Below, one piece after another: positions 8,149-16,809 of a stretch of DNA of 64,000 nucleotides. Each line of letters begins with the position of its first letter. Within the stretch, counting starts at the first letter, position 1. The stretch is from an uncultured Dialister sp. (lineage in GTDB: Bacteria; Bacillota; Negativicutes; Veillonellales; Dialisteraceae). A program made the position numbers and the translations under genes. The notes under the pieces are model-generated. The model saw nothing but the letters and a program-made list of their open reading frames with translations, was not told where the DNA came from and made no database searches. The DNA lies in assembly GCA_902462205.1 (NCBI GenBank), contig CABQAR010000003.1, positions 1-64,000 on the forward strand. Direction: 5' to 3'.

Positions 8149-9909
8149 ATGATGACGGACTATGTGGCAGTGGCGGAAGGGGTTTCCAAGTGGTTTAAGG
8201 ATCCGCTGACGGGGAAGCCCCTTGTTGCCCTGAAACAAGTGAATATAAAGGTGGAAGAGGGGGAGATGACGGCCCTCATCGGTCCTGACGGGGCGGGGAA
8301 GACCACGTTCCTTCGTATGGTCTGCGGACTGATGTTTCCCTCTGAGGGCTCTTTGTCTGTCCTTGGCATTTCTGTGGCGGAGCATCCGCAGGAGGTACAG
8401 GAGCTTTTAGGCTATATGCCGCAGAGGTTCGGTTTGTATGAAGATCTGACCTGTCTGGAGAATATGAACCTGTATGCCGATCTTCACGGGATTCCTCAGG
8501 AGGAAAGGAAGCTTCGTTTTGAAAAGCTTTTCCATATGACGGGACTGGCGCCGTTTACGGGTCGTCTGGCAGGAAAGCTGTCAGGCGGAATGAAGCAGAA
8601 GCTGGGACTGGCCTGCACGCTGGTGCGCACGCCCAGACTGCTGATTCTTGATGAGCCGACGGTCGGCGTCGATCCCCTTTCCCGGCGCGAGCTCTGGGAA
8701 ATATTGAAAAATCTGGTGGAAGAGGAACATATTTCCGTCCTTGTTTCCACGTCTTACATGGAAGAGGCGGAATTGTGCAAAAATGTTTATATCCTGAATA
8801 AAGGGAAAACCCTTGCAAACGGAACGCCTGACGGACTGCGGAAAAAAGCGGAAGGGCTTTCTTATACGGTCCGTACGCCGGAGGGGATTCCGCCGCGCAT
8901 CGTGCAGGCGGCGCTGCTGGATGACCGCGGGCATGTCGGTGACGCGGTGCCGGAAAAAGGAGGCGTCCGCTTCGTTTTAAAGAAGGCAGGCACGATTTCC
9001 GCGGTGAAGGCGCTTTCCTACTATCCGGAGCTGGTTCCCGAAACCGTTCCGCCTCGTCTGGAAGACAGTTTCATGGCTTATCTCCGGGAAGCGGAGGAAA
9101 CAGAATCTTCTCTTGCCGGGTTCGAGCTGGATTACCATCACAAGGCGCGTATCTCCGAGCAGGTGGATATAGAGGTCAGGAATCTGGTCAGGACGTTCGG
9201 GGATTTCGTGGCGGTGGACAATACGTCCTTCCAGGTGCACAAGGGGGAAATATTCGGACTTCTCGGGCCTAACGGGGCAGGGAAATCGACGACGTTTAAA
9301 ATGCTATGCGGACTTTTGCCTGCCTCGTCCGGTTTTCTGTCTGTGGCGGGAGTGAATCTGAGGACGGCAAGGGCGGCGGCCCGTGCGAATGTGGGGTATG
9401 TGGCGCAGAAGTTTTCTCTCTACGGAATGCTTACGGTCCGTGAAAATCTGGAATTCTTCGGCGGTGCCTACGGACTGTCGAAAAAAAGGATACAGGAACG
9501 TTTGAAGGAGGTCCTTGTCCAGTTCGGGCTGGCAGGGATGGAGGATCAGATCGCAGGCGAGCTGCCGGGCGGTTATAAGCAGAGGCTTTCCATGGCGGCC
9601 GCGCTCCTCCATGAGCCGAAAATACTGTTTCTTGATGAGCCGACGAGCGGTATCGATCCTTTGGCAAGGCGGACGTTCTGGCGGCAGATCACGGCGCTTG
9701 CCGCGGCAGGGACGACGATCATCATCACGACCCATTTCATGGATGAGGCGGAATATTGCGACCGCATGATGATTCAGGATCAGGGAAAGATGCTGATTTT
9801 AGGCACGCCGGAAGAGGTCCGGCACAAGGGCGGAGAAAATCCGACCATGAATGAAGCGTTTATCGCCATTGTAGAAGGAAACAGACAGGCAGAGGAGGGA
9901 CGGACATGA
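8149..9909 (+). CDS. ybhF: Fused double ABC ATPase of a drug efflux pump, YbhF type
   Basis: Energises the ABC-2 exporter formed with the next two genes. The 586-aa protein has two nucleotide-binding domains. Domain 1 has Walker A GPDGAGKTT, signature LSGGMKQK and Walker B LLILDEPTVGVDP. Domain 2 has Walker A GPNGAGKST, the atypical signature LPGGYKQR and Walker B ILFLDEPTSGIDP. The unusual GPDGAGKTT is also typical of E. coli YbhF. ATG 8149 (or 8152) follows AGAGGA. It overlaps the next gene by 4 nt. The repeat block separates it from its adaptor gene ybhG, so it may have its own promoter. Confidence 0.9.
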   Translation: MMTDYVAVAEGVSKWFKDPLTGKPLVALKQVNIKVEEGEMTALIGPDGAGKTTFLRMVCGLMFPSEGSLSVLGISVAEHPQEVQELLGYMPQRFGLYEDLTCLENMNLYADLHGIPQEERKLRFEKLFHMTGLAPFTGRLAGKLSGGMKQKLGLACTLVRTPRLLILDEPTVGVDPLSRRELWEILKNLVEEEHISVLVSTSYMEEAELCKNVYILNKGKTLANGTPDGLRKKAEGLSYTVRTPEGIPPRIVQAALLDDRGHVGDAVPEKGGVRFVLKKAGTISAVKALSYYPELVPETVPPRLEDSFMAYLREAEETESSLAGFELDYHHKARISEQVDIEVRNLVRTFGDFVAVDNTSFQVHKGEIFGLLGPNGAGKSTTFKMLCGLLPASSGFLSVAGVNLRTARAAARANVGYVAQKFSLYGMLTVRENLEFFGGAYGLSKKRIQERLKEVLVQFGLAGMEDQIAGELPGGYKQRLSMAAALLHEPKILFLDEPTSGIDPLARRTFWRQITALAAAGTTIIITTHFMDEAEYCDRMMIQDQGKMLILGTPEEVRHKGGENPTMNEAFIAIVEGNRQAEEGRT

Positions 9910-11036
9910 TGGGAAATGATTTCTTCCGGCGTCTTTCTTCGCTGATTTATAAGGAGTATAAGCAGCTGATCCGTGACAGGAGCAGCCTGATCATCGGCAT
10001 CGTGATCCCCATCATGCTGATTCTTCTCATCGGCTACGGCATGTCTCTTGATGTGAAGGACGTTCCCGTCGCCGTCGTAATGGAGGATACGTCGCCGACG
10101 GCGCAGGACATGCTTTCCTTCATGGACGGTTCGGAATATTTCAACCCGACCTATGTGACATCCATGCACGCAGGAGAAACCCTCATGCATGAACGGAAGG
10201 TGGATGCCATCCTCCGCGTACCTTCTGATTTTACGAAGGGGCTCCGGCAGGGAAACGCCCGTGTGCAGATCATCCTGTGGGGTGTGGATGCGGCGACGGC
10301 GCGGACGGCAGGCTCTTATCTGGAAGCGGGTATCGGGATGTGGCAGGCGGAGAACGCCTCCCGGTATGCCGCGTCTTCGAACGGTCTGGGTACGGTGTCC
10401 GTGGTTTCAAGGCAGTGGTTCAATGATGCGAATACGAGCACATGGTTTTTCATCCCCGGCCTTGTCGTCCTCATCATGACGCTTGTCGGCGTATTCCTGA
10501 CAACGATGGTCATGGCGAGGGAATGGGAACGGGGAACGCTGGAGGCGATGTTCATCACGCCGGTCAGGACGCTGGAAATATTGCTGTCCAAGATGGTTCC
10601 TTATTTCTGCGTCGCCATGATCGGATTCTGGCTGTGCATCCTCGCGGCAAGGTATCTATACGGCGTGCCGATCCACGGCTCCTTCGCCGTCATCCTGCTG
10701 AGCTCCCTCATCTATGTCGTAGTCACGCTGGGCATGGGATTGACGATTTCTTCCGTGGTGAAAAGCCAGTTCCTGGCATGCCAGATTTCCATGCTGATCA
10801 GCATCCTGCCGACGATGATGCTGAGCGGATTCATTTTTGACCTGAAGAGCGCACCTGCGATTATCAGCATCGTGGGGCATATATTTCCCGCTACCTATTA
10901 CATGGAGCTGCTGAAATCCCTGTTTCTGGCAGGAAACCACTGGTCGCTGATCTTCAGAAATTCGGCGATTCTGATTTTTTATGCGGTTTTCTTTGTGGGG
11001 CTTTCCTACAAGGTCACGAAAAAGAGGCTGGAATGA
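9906..11036 (+). CDS. ybhS: ABC-2 type permease, YbhS-like
   Basis: One of two inner-membrane subunits of the efflux pump. The 376-aa protein has the ABC-2 architecture: one N-terminal membrane segment (SLIIGIVIPIMLILLIGYGM), a large extracytoplasmic domain (about 45-175) and five to six C-terminal segments. It includes the conserved EWERGTLEAMFITPV coupling motif. Start and stop overlap its neighbours by 4 nt on each side, which is tight translational coupling. The S/R assignment rests on gene order. Confidence 0.85.
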   Translation: MMGNDFFRRLSSLIYKEYKQLIRDRSSLIIGIVIPIMLILLIGYGMSLDVKDVPVAVVMEDTSPTAQDMLSFMDGSEYFNPTYVTSMHAGETLMHERKVDAILRVPSDFTKGLRQGNARVQIILWGVDAATARTAGSYLEAGIGMWQAENASRYAASSNGLGTVSVVSRQWFNDANTSTWFFIPGLVVLIMTLVGVFLTTMVMAREWERGTLEAMFITPVRTLEILLSKMVPYFCVAMIGFWLCILAARYLYGVPIHGSFAVILLSSLIYVVVTLGMGLTISSVVKSQFLACQISMLISILPTMMLSGFIFDLKSAPAIISIVGHIFPATYYMELLKSLFLAGNHWSLIFRNSAILIFYAVFFVGLSYKVTKKRLE

Positions 11037-12151
11037 TGAAAGAATTTCTGTTTTATCTGCGGCGCATCCTTTTCATGGTGCGGAAGGAAATGCTGGCCAC
11101 GCTGAAGGATCCGAAGAGCCGGTTCATCCTGATATTCCCTGCCGTCGTGCAGACGCTCCTTTTCGGATATGTGGCTTCCTACAATCTTGACGAGGTGTCC
11201 TACGCGGTCCTGGATCAGAGCAGGAGCAGGTATTCTGCGGAGCTGCTCGCCCATCTGGACGGCAGCGGCATATTCCACAGGCAGGCCACGATTGCGAACA
11301 CCTCACAGATATCCGGGTATATAGATTCCGGCGAAGTGAGCGCCGTCCTTGTCATCGGCAGCGATTTCGCCAATCAGCTCGCCGCAGGGCAGACGGCGCC
11401 TCTGCAGGTCATCACCGATGGAAGGAATACGATGACCTCCGGCATCGCGACAGGATATATTTCCAATATCGTCGCCGCCTACAACCGCTCCCTCCATGGG
11501 GGGCAGCAGCTGGTCCGGGTGGACTCCATCACATGGTACAATCCGAACCAGATCACCCGCTGGGGATTTCTGGCGGCGCTCCTGCCCATGGTGAGCCTGA
11601 CGCAGGTCATGGTGCTTTCAGGGCTTTCCGTCGCGCGGGAAAGAGAATTGGGAACCTTTGACCAACTCATGGTGACGCCCCTTTCACCGATGGAAATACT
11701 CATCGGGAAAGCGGTCCCTCCTCTTCTGATCGGGCTTACGCAATCGATGATCGTGCTGTCCATCGCCGTGTTCTGGTTTCGCGTATCCATGGCAGGATCT
11801 CTCCTTACCCTGATCCTTGTCATGGCGGTATTCCTAATCAGCTGCGTGGGGATCGGGCTTTCCGTTTCTGCAATTTCAAATAATATGCAGCAGGTCATCG
11901 TATACAGCTTCGTCATCATCCTGCCTATCATGCTTTTGTCAGGCATGGCGACGCCGGTACGGAACATGCCGAAGCTGCTCCAGTATTTCACCTATGTCAA
12001 TCCGATGCGTTTCGCGGTGGACGCGGTGCGCCGCATTTACATCGAAGGAGCGGATCTGTCCGCCATCGCCCCCGATTTCCTGCCCATGCTCCTTGTGGCG
12101 GCGGTGACGATGCCGACGGCGGCATGGATGTTCCGTCATAAATTGTCTTGA
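11033..12151 (+). CDS. ybhR: ABC-2 type permease, YbhR-like
   Basis: Second ABC-2 membrane subunit, 372 aa. It has an N-terminal membrane segment (FILIFPAVVQTLLFGYVASY), an extracytoplasmic domain and C-terminal segments with the conserved VARERELGTFDQLMVTPLS motif. The start overlaps the stop of ybhS (ATGATGA). It likely forms a heterodimer with the preceding permease, driven by the fused ATPase. The end of the gene lies 15 nt before the regulator gene. Confidence 0.85.
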   Translation: MMKEFLFYLRRILFMVRKEMLATLKDPKSRFILIFPAVVQTLLFGYVASYNLDEVSYAVLDQSRSRYSAELLAHLDGSGIFHRQATIANTSQISGYIDSGEVSAVLVIGSDFANQLAAGQTAPLQVITDGRNTMTSGIATGYISNIVAAYNRSLHGGQQLVRVDSITWYNPNQITRWGFLAALLPMVSLTQVMVLSGLSVARERELGTFDQLMVTPLSPMEILIGKAVPPLLIGLTQSMIVLSIAVFWFRVSMAGSLLTLILVMAVFLISCVGIGLSVSAISNNMQQVIVYSFVIILPIMLLSGMATPVRNMPKLLQYFTYVNPMRFAVDAVRRIYIEGADLSAIAPDFLPMLLVAAVTMPTAAWMFRHKLS

Positions 12152-12166
12152 TCGGGGGGAGAAAAA

Positions 12167-12826
12167 TTGGTACAGGGAGCAAAGATAAAAAGGACGGCAG
12201 CTGCGGAAAAACAGCGGACGGACGGAAAAGAAACCTACGAGAAAATCATGGAATGCGCAGGGAAGCTGATTGCGGAGAAAGGGTTCGCCGCTGTCACAAG
12301 CAAGGAAATCTGTGAAAAGGCAGGGGTGAATCTGGCGGCCGTCAATTACCATTTCGGCAGCAGGAACGGGATGTACCTCGCCCTTCTGGAACAGGTGCAC
12401 CAGTATGTGATTCCGCTGGAAAGGCTGCAGGCCCTTGAACGATCCGGTCTGACGCCACGGGAAAAGGTGGAAGCGTGCATCGGATTTCTGGTGGAAAACG
12501 CGTTCCGGAAGCGTGACTGGCAGATGGGGGTATGGGTGCGTGAAATGATGAACCCGTCGCCTCTTCTGCGGGAGTTTGTCAATGAAGCAGGCCTGCCCAA
12601 ATTTTCCATCATCGTGAAAATATTTTCCGAGTATACGGGCTATGGAGAAAACGACCACAGGCTGTACAGCGCCATGGTGACGCTCGCGGCGCCTTTCGCG
12701 ATGATGGTTCTGGGACAGTACCATCCGGTGACGGGAGAAATACCGGTGCATTTTCCCCGGGAACGGCTGGCGGAGGATCTGAAAAGTCTGGCGCTTGCCA
12801 ATCTAGAAAATCTGAAGAAGCAGTAA
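12167..12826 (+). CDS. cecR: TetR-family repressor, CecR-like
   Basis: Probable local repressor of the efflux operon. The 219-aa protein has an N-terminal TetR helix-turn-helix (IMECAGKLIAEKGFAAVTSK, then EICEKAGVNLAAVNYHFGS), preceded by a basic tail, and an all-helical ligand domain of the CecR/YbiH (DUF1956) kind. The start is a TTG at 12167 with GGGGGGAG 6 nt upstream; no better ATG exists. E. coli places cecR next to ybhGFSR too, though first rather than last. The 16-bp palindrome at 6243 is a candidate site. Confidence 0.83.
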   Translation: MVQGAKIKRTAAAEKQRTDGKETYEKIMECAGKLIAEKGFAAVTSKEICEKAGVNLAAVNYHFGSRNGMYLALLEQVHQYVIPLERLQALERSGLTPREKVEACIGFLVENAFRKRDWQMGVWVREMMNPSPLLREFVNEAGLPKFSIIVKIFSEYTGYGENDHRLYSAMVTLAAPFAMMVLGQYHPVTGEIPVHFPRERLAEDLKSLALANLENLKKQ

Positions 12827-12883
12827 ATATTTCACGGCGTCATACAAGGATGTCATGAGGTCTAAAAGTACATGGGGGGTATC

Positions 12884-13267
12884 ATGGAAGAAAAAATCTA
12901 TCGCTGTCCGATCCGGTATTACAGCATCATCACCGTGGCCAAGGATTTCGTATCGCAGGCGGGACAGAATACGGTGTGCGGGGAGAAAAAGGAATGGCCG
13001 GAGGCTGAAAAAGCCATCCGCGAGGTGCAGGAAATGGTGGCGAAGCAGGAAGTCTACGCCACGGTGGTGAACAGCCTGACGCCGTATGTGTTCCTCCTCG
13101 TCGAAACGGAAACAGGAGCACCTTACTGGCAGTACCTCGATCTGGCCGGCTCGCTCGGCATGGTCCGTTTCACCAATGATCCGTCGTATGTGGAGGCGGA
13201 AAAGGTGGTTTACGAGAACGGCGGATATATGTACAGGATCAAAGAAATCCATCTGCAAAGGAAATAA
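12884..13267 (+). CDS. Conserved hypothetical protein, 127 aa
   Basis: I do not recognise this family. The protein begins MEEKIYRCPIRYYSIITVAK and is soluble, with no signal peptide or membrane segment and an ordinary mix of charged and aromatic residues (MYRIKEIHLQRK at the end). ATG 12884 follows GGGGGG by 4 nt, a strong ribosome site. It lies 57 nt after the TetR gene on the same strand and is followed by a strong terminator, so it may be the last gene of the efflux transcription unit. Confidence 0.65.
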   Translation: MEEKIYRCPIRYYSIITVAKDFVSQAGQNTVCGEKKEWPEAEKAIREVQEMVAKQEVYATVVNSLTPYVFLLVETETGAPYWQYLDLAGSLGMVRFTNDPSYVEAEKVVYENGGYMYRIKEIHLQRK

Positions 13268-13299
13268 GGGAAGGGCAGCCTGAAAAACGGCTTCCATCA

Positions 13300-13358
13300 A
13301 AAATACAGCCTGCGTTTTTATCTGTCGGCGCGGATAAAAGCGGAAAGCTGTATTTTTT
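13300..13358 (+). terminator. Terminator with a nested stem
   Basis: The outer stem AAAATACAGC (13300-13309) pairs with GCTGTATTTT (13347-13356), followed by T residues. Inside it, GCGTTTTTATC pairs with GGATAAAAGC. It closes the operon that ends at 13267. Confidence 0.85.
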
Positions 13359-13474
13359 GCTATAATTAAGGATATAAAATATAAAAAACCAGTCAGATAA
13401 AAAGGGCTTGCCGCCTGGCCTCTGTGCAGCGCGGCGGAATATGCCCTGTTTCTGATATTCAATCGAGGTGCATG

Positions 13475-14521
13475 ATGAAAAAAATATTGGCTTCGGCCTG
13501 CCTTTCCGCGGCCTTGCTGACGGCCACCGCCTATGCGGATACCATTACGCTTCCGTTGGGAACGGTCATGGATTTGGGAGAACATATCGACGTCTGGGAA
13601 GGGCAGAAATCCTTTTTCGGCGCACAGATGGATGACTGGATGATCCGCAGCGATTTTGACGAAACCATTGAACGCGGCATCCATGAAGCGGGGCTGTTCA
13701 CCGATTCTCCCGCCGCGACGAAAGAACTGGCCGGAATCGTGTCAAAAGCAGTCAAGTCGGGGAAGGTCTACCAGCTCCGTGCCAATACGCCTGACGCGTT
13801 TTACCAGACGATGGTGGTTTCCATTCCTCTTTCCGATGCAGATCTTTCCAGAGCGGAAGCGCTGGGACGGATCGCCAATGAGCCGCCTGCTCCCATGGAA
13901 ACGGCGGCTGCGGATGAATCATCCGTGAAAGCGGAAGGCAAGGAAATGCCCGGGCAGGAACCCGTTGATAAAGAGTCTGAAACACCGGCTGTGGATGCAA
14001 AAGACTTGATGAAGGAAGAAAAAATACCGTCCGGCGCGGAAAATCCGATGGACGGACAGACGTCTTCCGTCGGCATGAATACCGTGGATACGCGGAAGGT
14101 CTATGAGGAAAAGCAGGGCGTCCTTGCGCTGGAACCGACAGACTCCGTTTTAGGAAGCGTCAAGAAGGATAAAAAGAAGGATAAGGAAGAGGAAAAGCCG
14201 CTGAGGCTGGTAGACGGAACGGAGCTGGAGAAGCTGGAACCGGGCCCTCTGTACAAAACTCTCTTTGATAAGTATGACGGACAGGTGTATGTGGGAGAAC
14301 ATTCCGGCTGGCAGGAGAAAAAATCCGCAGACGGCAGCCCGTACCGCATCGGCCATGCCAGAGTAGGATTCTTCAGCCATGGCTACCTGATGCCGCTCTT
14401 TGTCGAGGGGATCATCGGAAAGACGGGGGACACCTCCGTATATACCCTGTTTATCGGAGACCAGAAATCCGGTGAATATTTTGCGCCGTATATTGAAAAA
14501 GCGGCACAGGGGATGAAATGA
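13475..14521 (+). CDS. Exported protein of unknown function, 348 aa
   Basis: An N-terminal signal peptide is clear (KKILASACLSAALLTATAYA, cleavage after AYA). The mature protein has a folded first part (about 20-150), a long acidic/Pro/Lys low-complexity linker (about 150-250, with KKDKKKDKEEEK) and a C-terminal domain (WQEKKSADGSPYRIGHARVG). I do not recognise a family. Two adjacent ATGs (13472, 13475) follow GAGGTG; I took the second. The stop overlaps the start of the next gene, so the two are translationally coupled and probably act together in the periplasm or envelope. Confidence 0.7.
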   Translation: MKKILASACLSAALLTATAYADTITLPLGTVMDLGEHIDVWEGQKSFFGAQMDDWMIRSDFDETIERGIHEAGLFTDSPAATKELAGIVSKAVKSGKVYQLRANTPDAFYQTMVVSIPLSDADLSRAEALGRIANEPPAPMETAAADESSVKAEGKEMPGQEPVDKESETPAVDAKDLMKEEKIPSGAENPMDGQTSSVGMNTVDTRKVYEEKQGVLALEPTDSVLGSVKKDKKKDKEEEKPLRLVDGTELEKLEPGPLYKTLFDKYDGQVYVGEHSGWQEKKSADGSPYRIGHARVGFFSHGYLMPLFVEGIIGKTGDTSVYTLFIGDQKSGEYFAPYIEKAAQGMK

Positions 14522-15288
14522 TGAAAAGGGAAATAATGGCTGCTGCAGTGGGACTTTTCCTCCTTGCACAGCCTGTTTCGGCGGAAATGCCTCCCATGGG
14601 GGCGGATACGGGCTTCATGACATCCATCGCCGGTATGGCGGCCATGGCGCCGTCTGTCGGAGAAGGAGCGCTTTCCGCCATCTGGCAGGGAATCGGCCAA
14701 AGCGATGCGGCCGGCTTCCTTTCTGATGATAAGCTGCCGAAGAATACGGCGTTCACGCCCTTTGATTTTGATCCGTCAGGAAAAACAGGGCTTCTGACCA
14801 TTAAGGACAAAAAGTCCGTTGTTACCGCGTTCGTGGCAGGTTGTGAAATCAATCCGAAGACAGGGGAAAAAGCGCTCGCCGATGTGTTTGACTCGCCGAG
14901 CCTGTCGCCTGCTTCTGTTTCCGAGCTGTACCAGTTCAATCTGTCGCTTCTCAATTCTGAAAATCTGCTGAATAATATGTTTCTGGAAATGGAGAAGCGG
15001 GTCAATCAGAAGGAAGGCTCCGATTTGCCAAAGGTTCCGTACAATCTGGTGACCGTGGACTATCTCCATGTGGAACAGCTCCATCGCGTCCAGGATAAGC
15101 CGCGGATCTATACCAGCGGCGTGCGCGCCGTATTTCTGGCAGACGGCGTGGCGATTCCTGTTTATGCAAAGAGCTATCTCATGCGTTACAGGGATAAATA
15201 CAGGGTGCTTTTATTCATTACTCCGGACAGCGGAAATGGCATCGTCAAAGAAAAAGCGGATCAGATTGCCGCGGTATCCGCGGAATAA
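14518..15288 (+). CDS. Exported protein of unknown function, 256 aa
   Basis: Signal peptide MMKREIMAAAVGLFLLAQPV ending SAE. The mature part is soluble, with the blocks GKTGLLTIKDKKSVVTAFVA and VDYLHVEQLHRVQDKPRIYT. I do not recognise the family. It overlaps the preceding exported protein by 4 nt and is followed by a terminator, so the pair is a two-gene unit. Both proteins end with a similar short block about handling of a folded core (YLMPLFVEGIIG and GVAIPVYAKSYL), which hints at distant relatedness, but this is weak. Confidence 0.68.
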   Translation: MMKREIMAAAVGLFLLAQPVSAEMPPMGADTGFMTSIAGMAAMAPSVGEGALSAIWQGIGQSDAAGFLSDDKLPKNTAFTPFDFDPSGKTGLLTIKDKKSVVTAFVAGCEINPKTGEKALADVFDSPSLSPASVSELYQFNLSLLNSENLLNNMFLEMEKRVNQKEGSDLPKVPYNLVTVDYLHVEQLHRVQDKPRIYTSGVRAVFLADGVAIPVYAKSYLMRYRDKYRVLLFITPDSGNGIVKEKADQIAAVSAE

Positions 15289-15295
15289 GCATAAG

Positions 15296-15330
15296 AAAAC
15301 GGACAGAATGGAAGGTTCTGCCCGTTTTTT
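15296..15330 (+). terminator. Terminator after the exported pair
   Basis: AAAACGGACAGAA pairs with TTCTGCCCGTTTT around a short loop, followed by T residues. Confidence 0.85.
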
Positions 15331-15344
15331 CGTGCCTGTTTTTA

Positions 15345-16689
15345 TTATGCGTGGGGAATGTCCGTGTGCTTGGAAATGGCGCCGCTGATGGTCACCAGAT
15401 CTTTCACGCTGAGGTCATGGATATCTTTGTGGCCGGTCACTCTTGCAAAGGTTTTCAGCTCCTCTTTGGAAACAGTGAGGAAATTGGCGACCCTGCGGGA
15501 GGCTTTTTCCACATCGAGCCGTTTGCGAAGCTCCGGATCCTGCCGTGGCGATGGCGATGGCATCCGCCCCCATGGCGATGGCCTTGGCGAAGTCAGCGGA
15601 AACGCGGAGCCCGCCTGTGATGACGAGGGCGATGTCGGAATGGACGGAGTCGAGATATTTTCTTGCCCTGTACAGGGCGTAGATGGTCGGGATGGAAGTG
15701 GCTTCACGGAGCAGGAGCGGACTGGAGCCGGTAGCGCCGCCTCTGCCGTCGATGGTGATGAAATCGGGCTCTGCGTGGACGCACCATTCCAGATCGGCCT
15801 CGATGTGCCCGGCGGCGATCTTGATGCCGATGGGACGGCCGCCGCTTCTTCTGCGCAGCATGGAAACCATATGCTTCAAATCGGATTTGGAGTTGATTTC
15901 AGGGAAACGGCTTGGACTCTGGACGTCTTCTCCCTCTTTCTTTCCGCGGAGGGCGGCGATTTCCGCCGTCACCTTGGCGCCCGGGAGATGGCCGCCCATG
16001 CCGGGTTTCGTTCCCTGCCCGATTTTGATTTCGATCGCGTCCGCTTCACGCAGATTTTCATCCGTGACGCTGTATTTGTTGGGGACATATTCAAAAATAT
16101 ATTTGTGGGCCGCCGCCTTTTCCTCGGGAAGGATGCCGCCCTCGCCGCTGCAGATGGCGGTTCCGGCCAGCGCTGCTCCCATGGAAAGCGCTGTTTTCGC
16201 TTCCTTCGAAAGGGCGCCGAAGGACATGTGGGAAATATAGACGGGCATGTCGAGCTTCATTGGCTTTTTGGCGTGCTTGCCGATGACCGTTTCCGTCGAG
16301 ACTTCCGTATCATCATCCAGCGGGGCAGGATGGAGCTGGTTGCCCAAAAGGAGGATGTCTTCCCATCTGGGGAGGGGGAGGAGCGTGCCCATCGCGCCGC
16401 CCAGTGATTTTCCCGATACGGCCATCTGGTGGATTTCTTCCATATAACGGATGGAGGAATCCTTCCTGGAGTAAACGGGGTCATAAGACAGATCGCTTTC
16501 CGGTTTTTCGGAGACCGGTGCGGATTCCGCCGGCGCTTCGCATGGCGGAGCGGACGTTTCTTCCTCCACCTTTTCATAATCGGCGGCAGGCATCATGCAC
16601 ATCGGACATTTTTCAAGCGTGGAAAACGGTTTCCCTTCCACTTCCTCATCATAAATATATCCGCAGTAAGGACAACGATATTTAGCCAT
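15345..16689 (-). pseudogene. Glutamate-synthase-like FMN protein, disrupted by deletion and frameshift
   Basis: Family members are flavoproteins related to the large-subunit synthase domain of GltB (PF01645) with an N-terminal rubredoxin-like finger. Here the finger (YRCPYCGYIYDEEV, then CPMCMMPA) and most of the FMN barrel (PVYISHMSFGALS, GQGTKPGMGGHLPG, DFITIDGRGGATGSSP) are intact up to GADAIAIATA at about 15548. The frame then breaks. The C-terminal part (QDPELRKRLDVEKASRRVAN) continues in another frame to 15345. The roughly 24 residues that relatives have between these blocks, including the Cys-rich CHTGKCPVG-type iron-sulfur motif, are absent. ATG 16689 follows AAAGGAGAA. The product is probably non-functional unless the break is a sequencing artefact. 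Confidence 0.82.
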
Positions 16690-16760
16690 ATTTTTCTCCT
16701 TTCGCAACTCCGACTTCCTGTTAACCCCATTATCCCACGCTTTATGGATAAGTCAAACGA

Positions 16761-16793
16761 AAAATCCCCTCTGCCGGAACGGCGGCAGAGAGG
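16761..16793 (-). terminator. Terminator of the MATE operon
   Basis: On the minus strand CTCTGCCG and CGGCAGAG form a stem that is followed by GGGGATTTTTCG. It lies 17 nt past the end of the MATE gene. Confidence 0.75.
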
Positions 16794-16809
16794 AAAAGAG
16801 GAATCCTGT

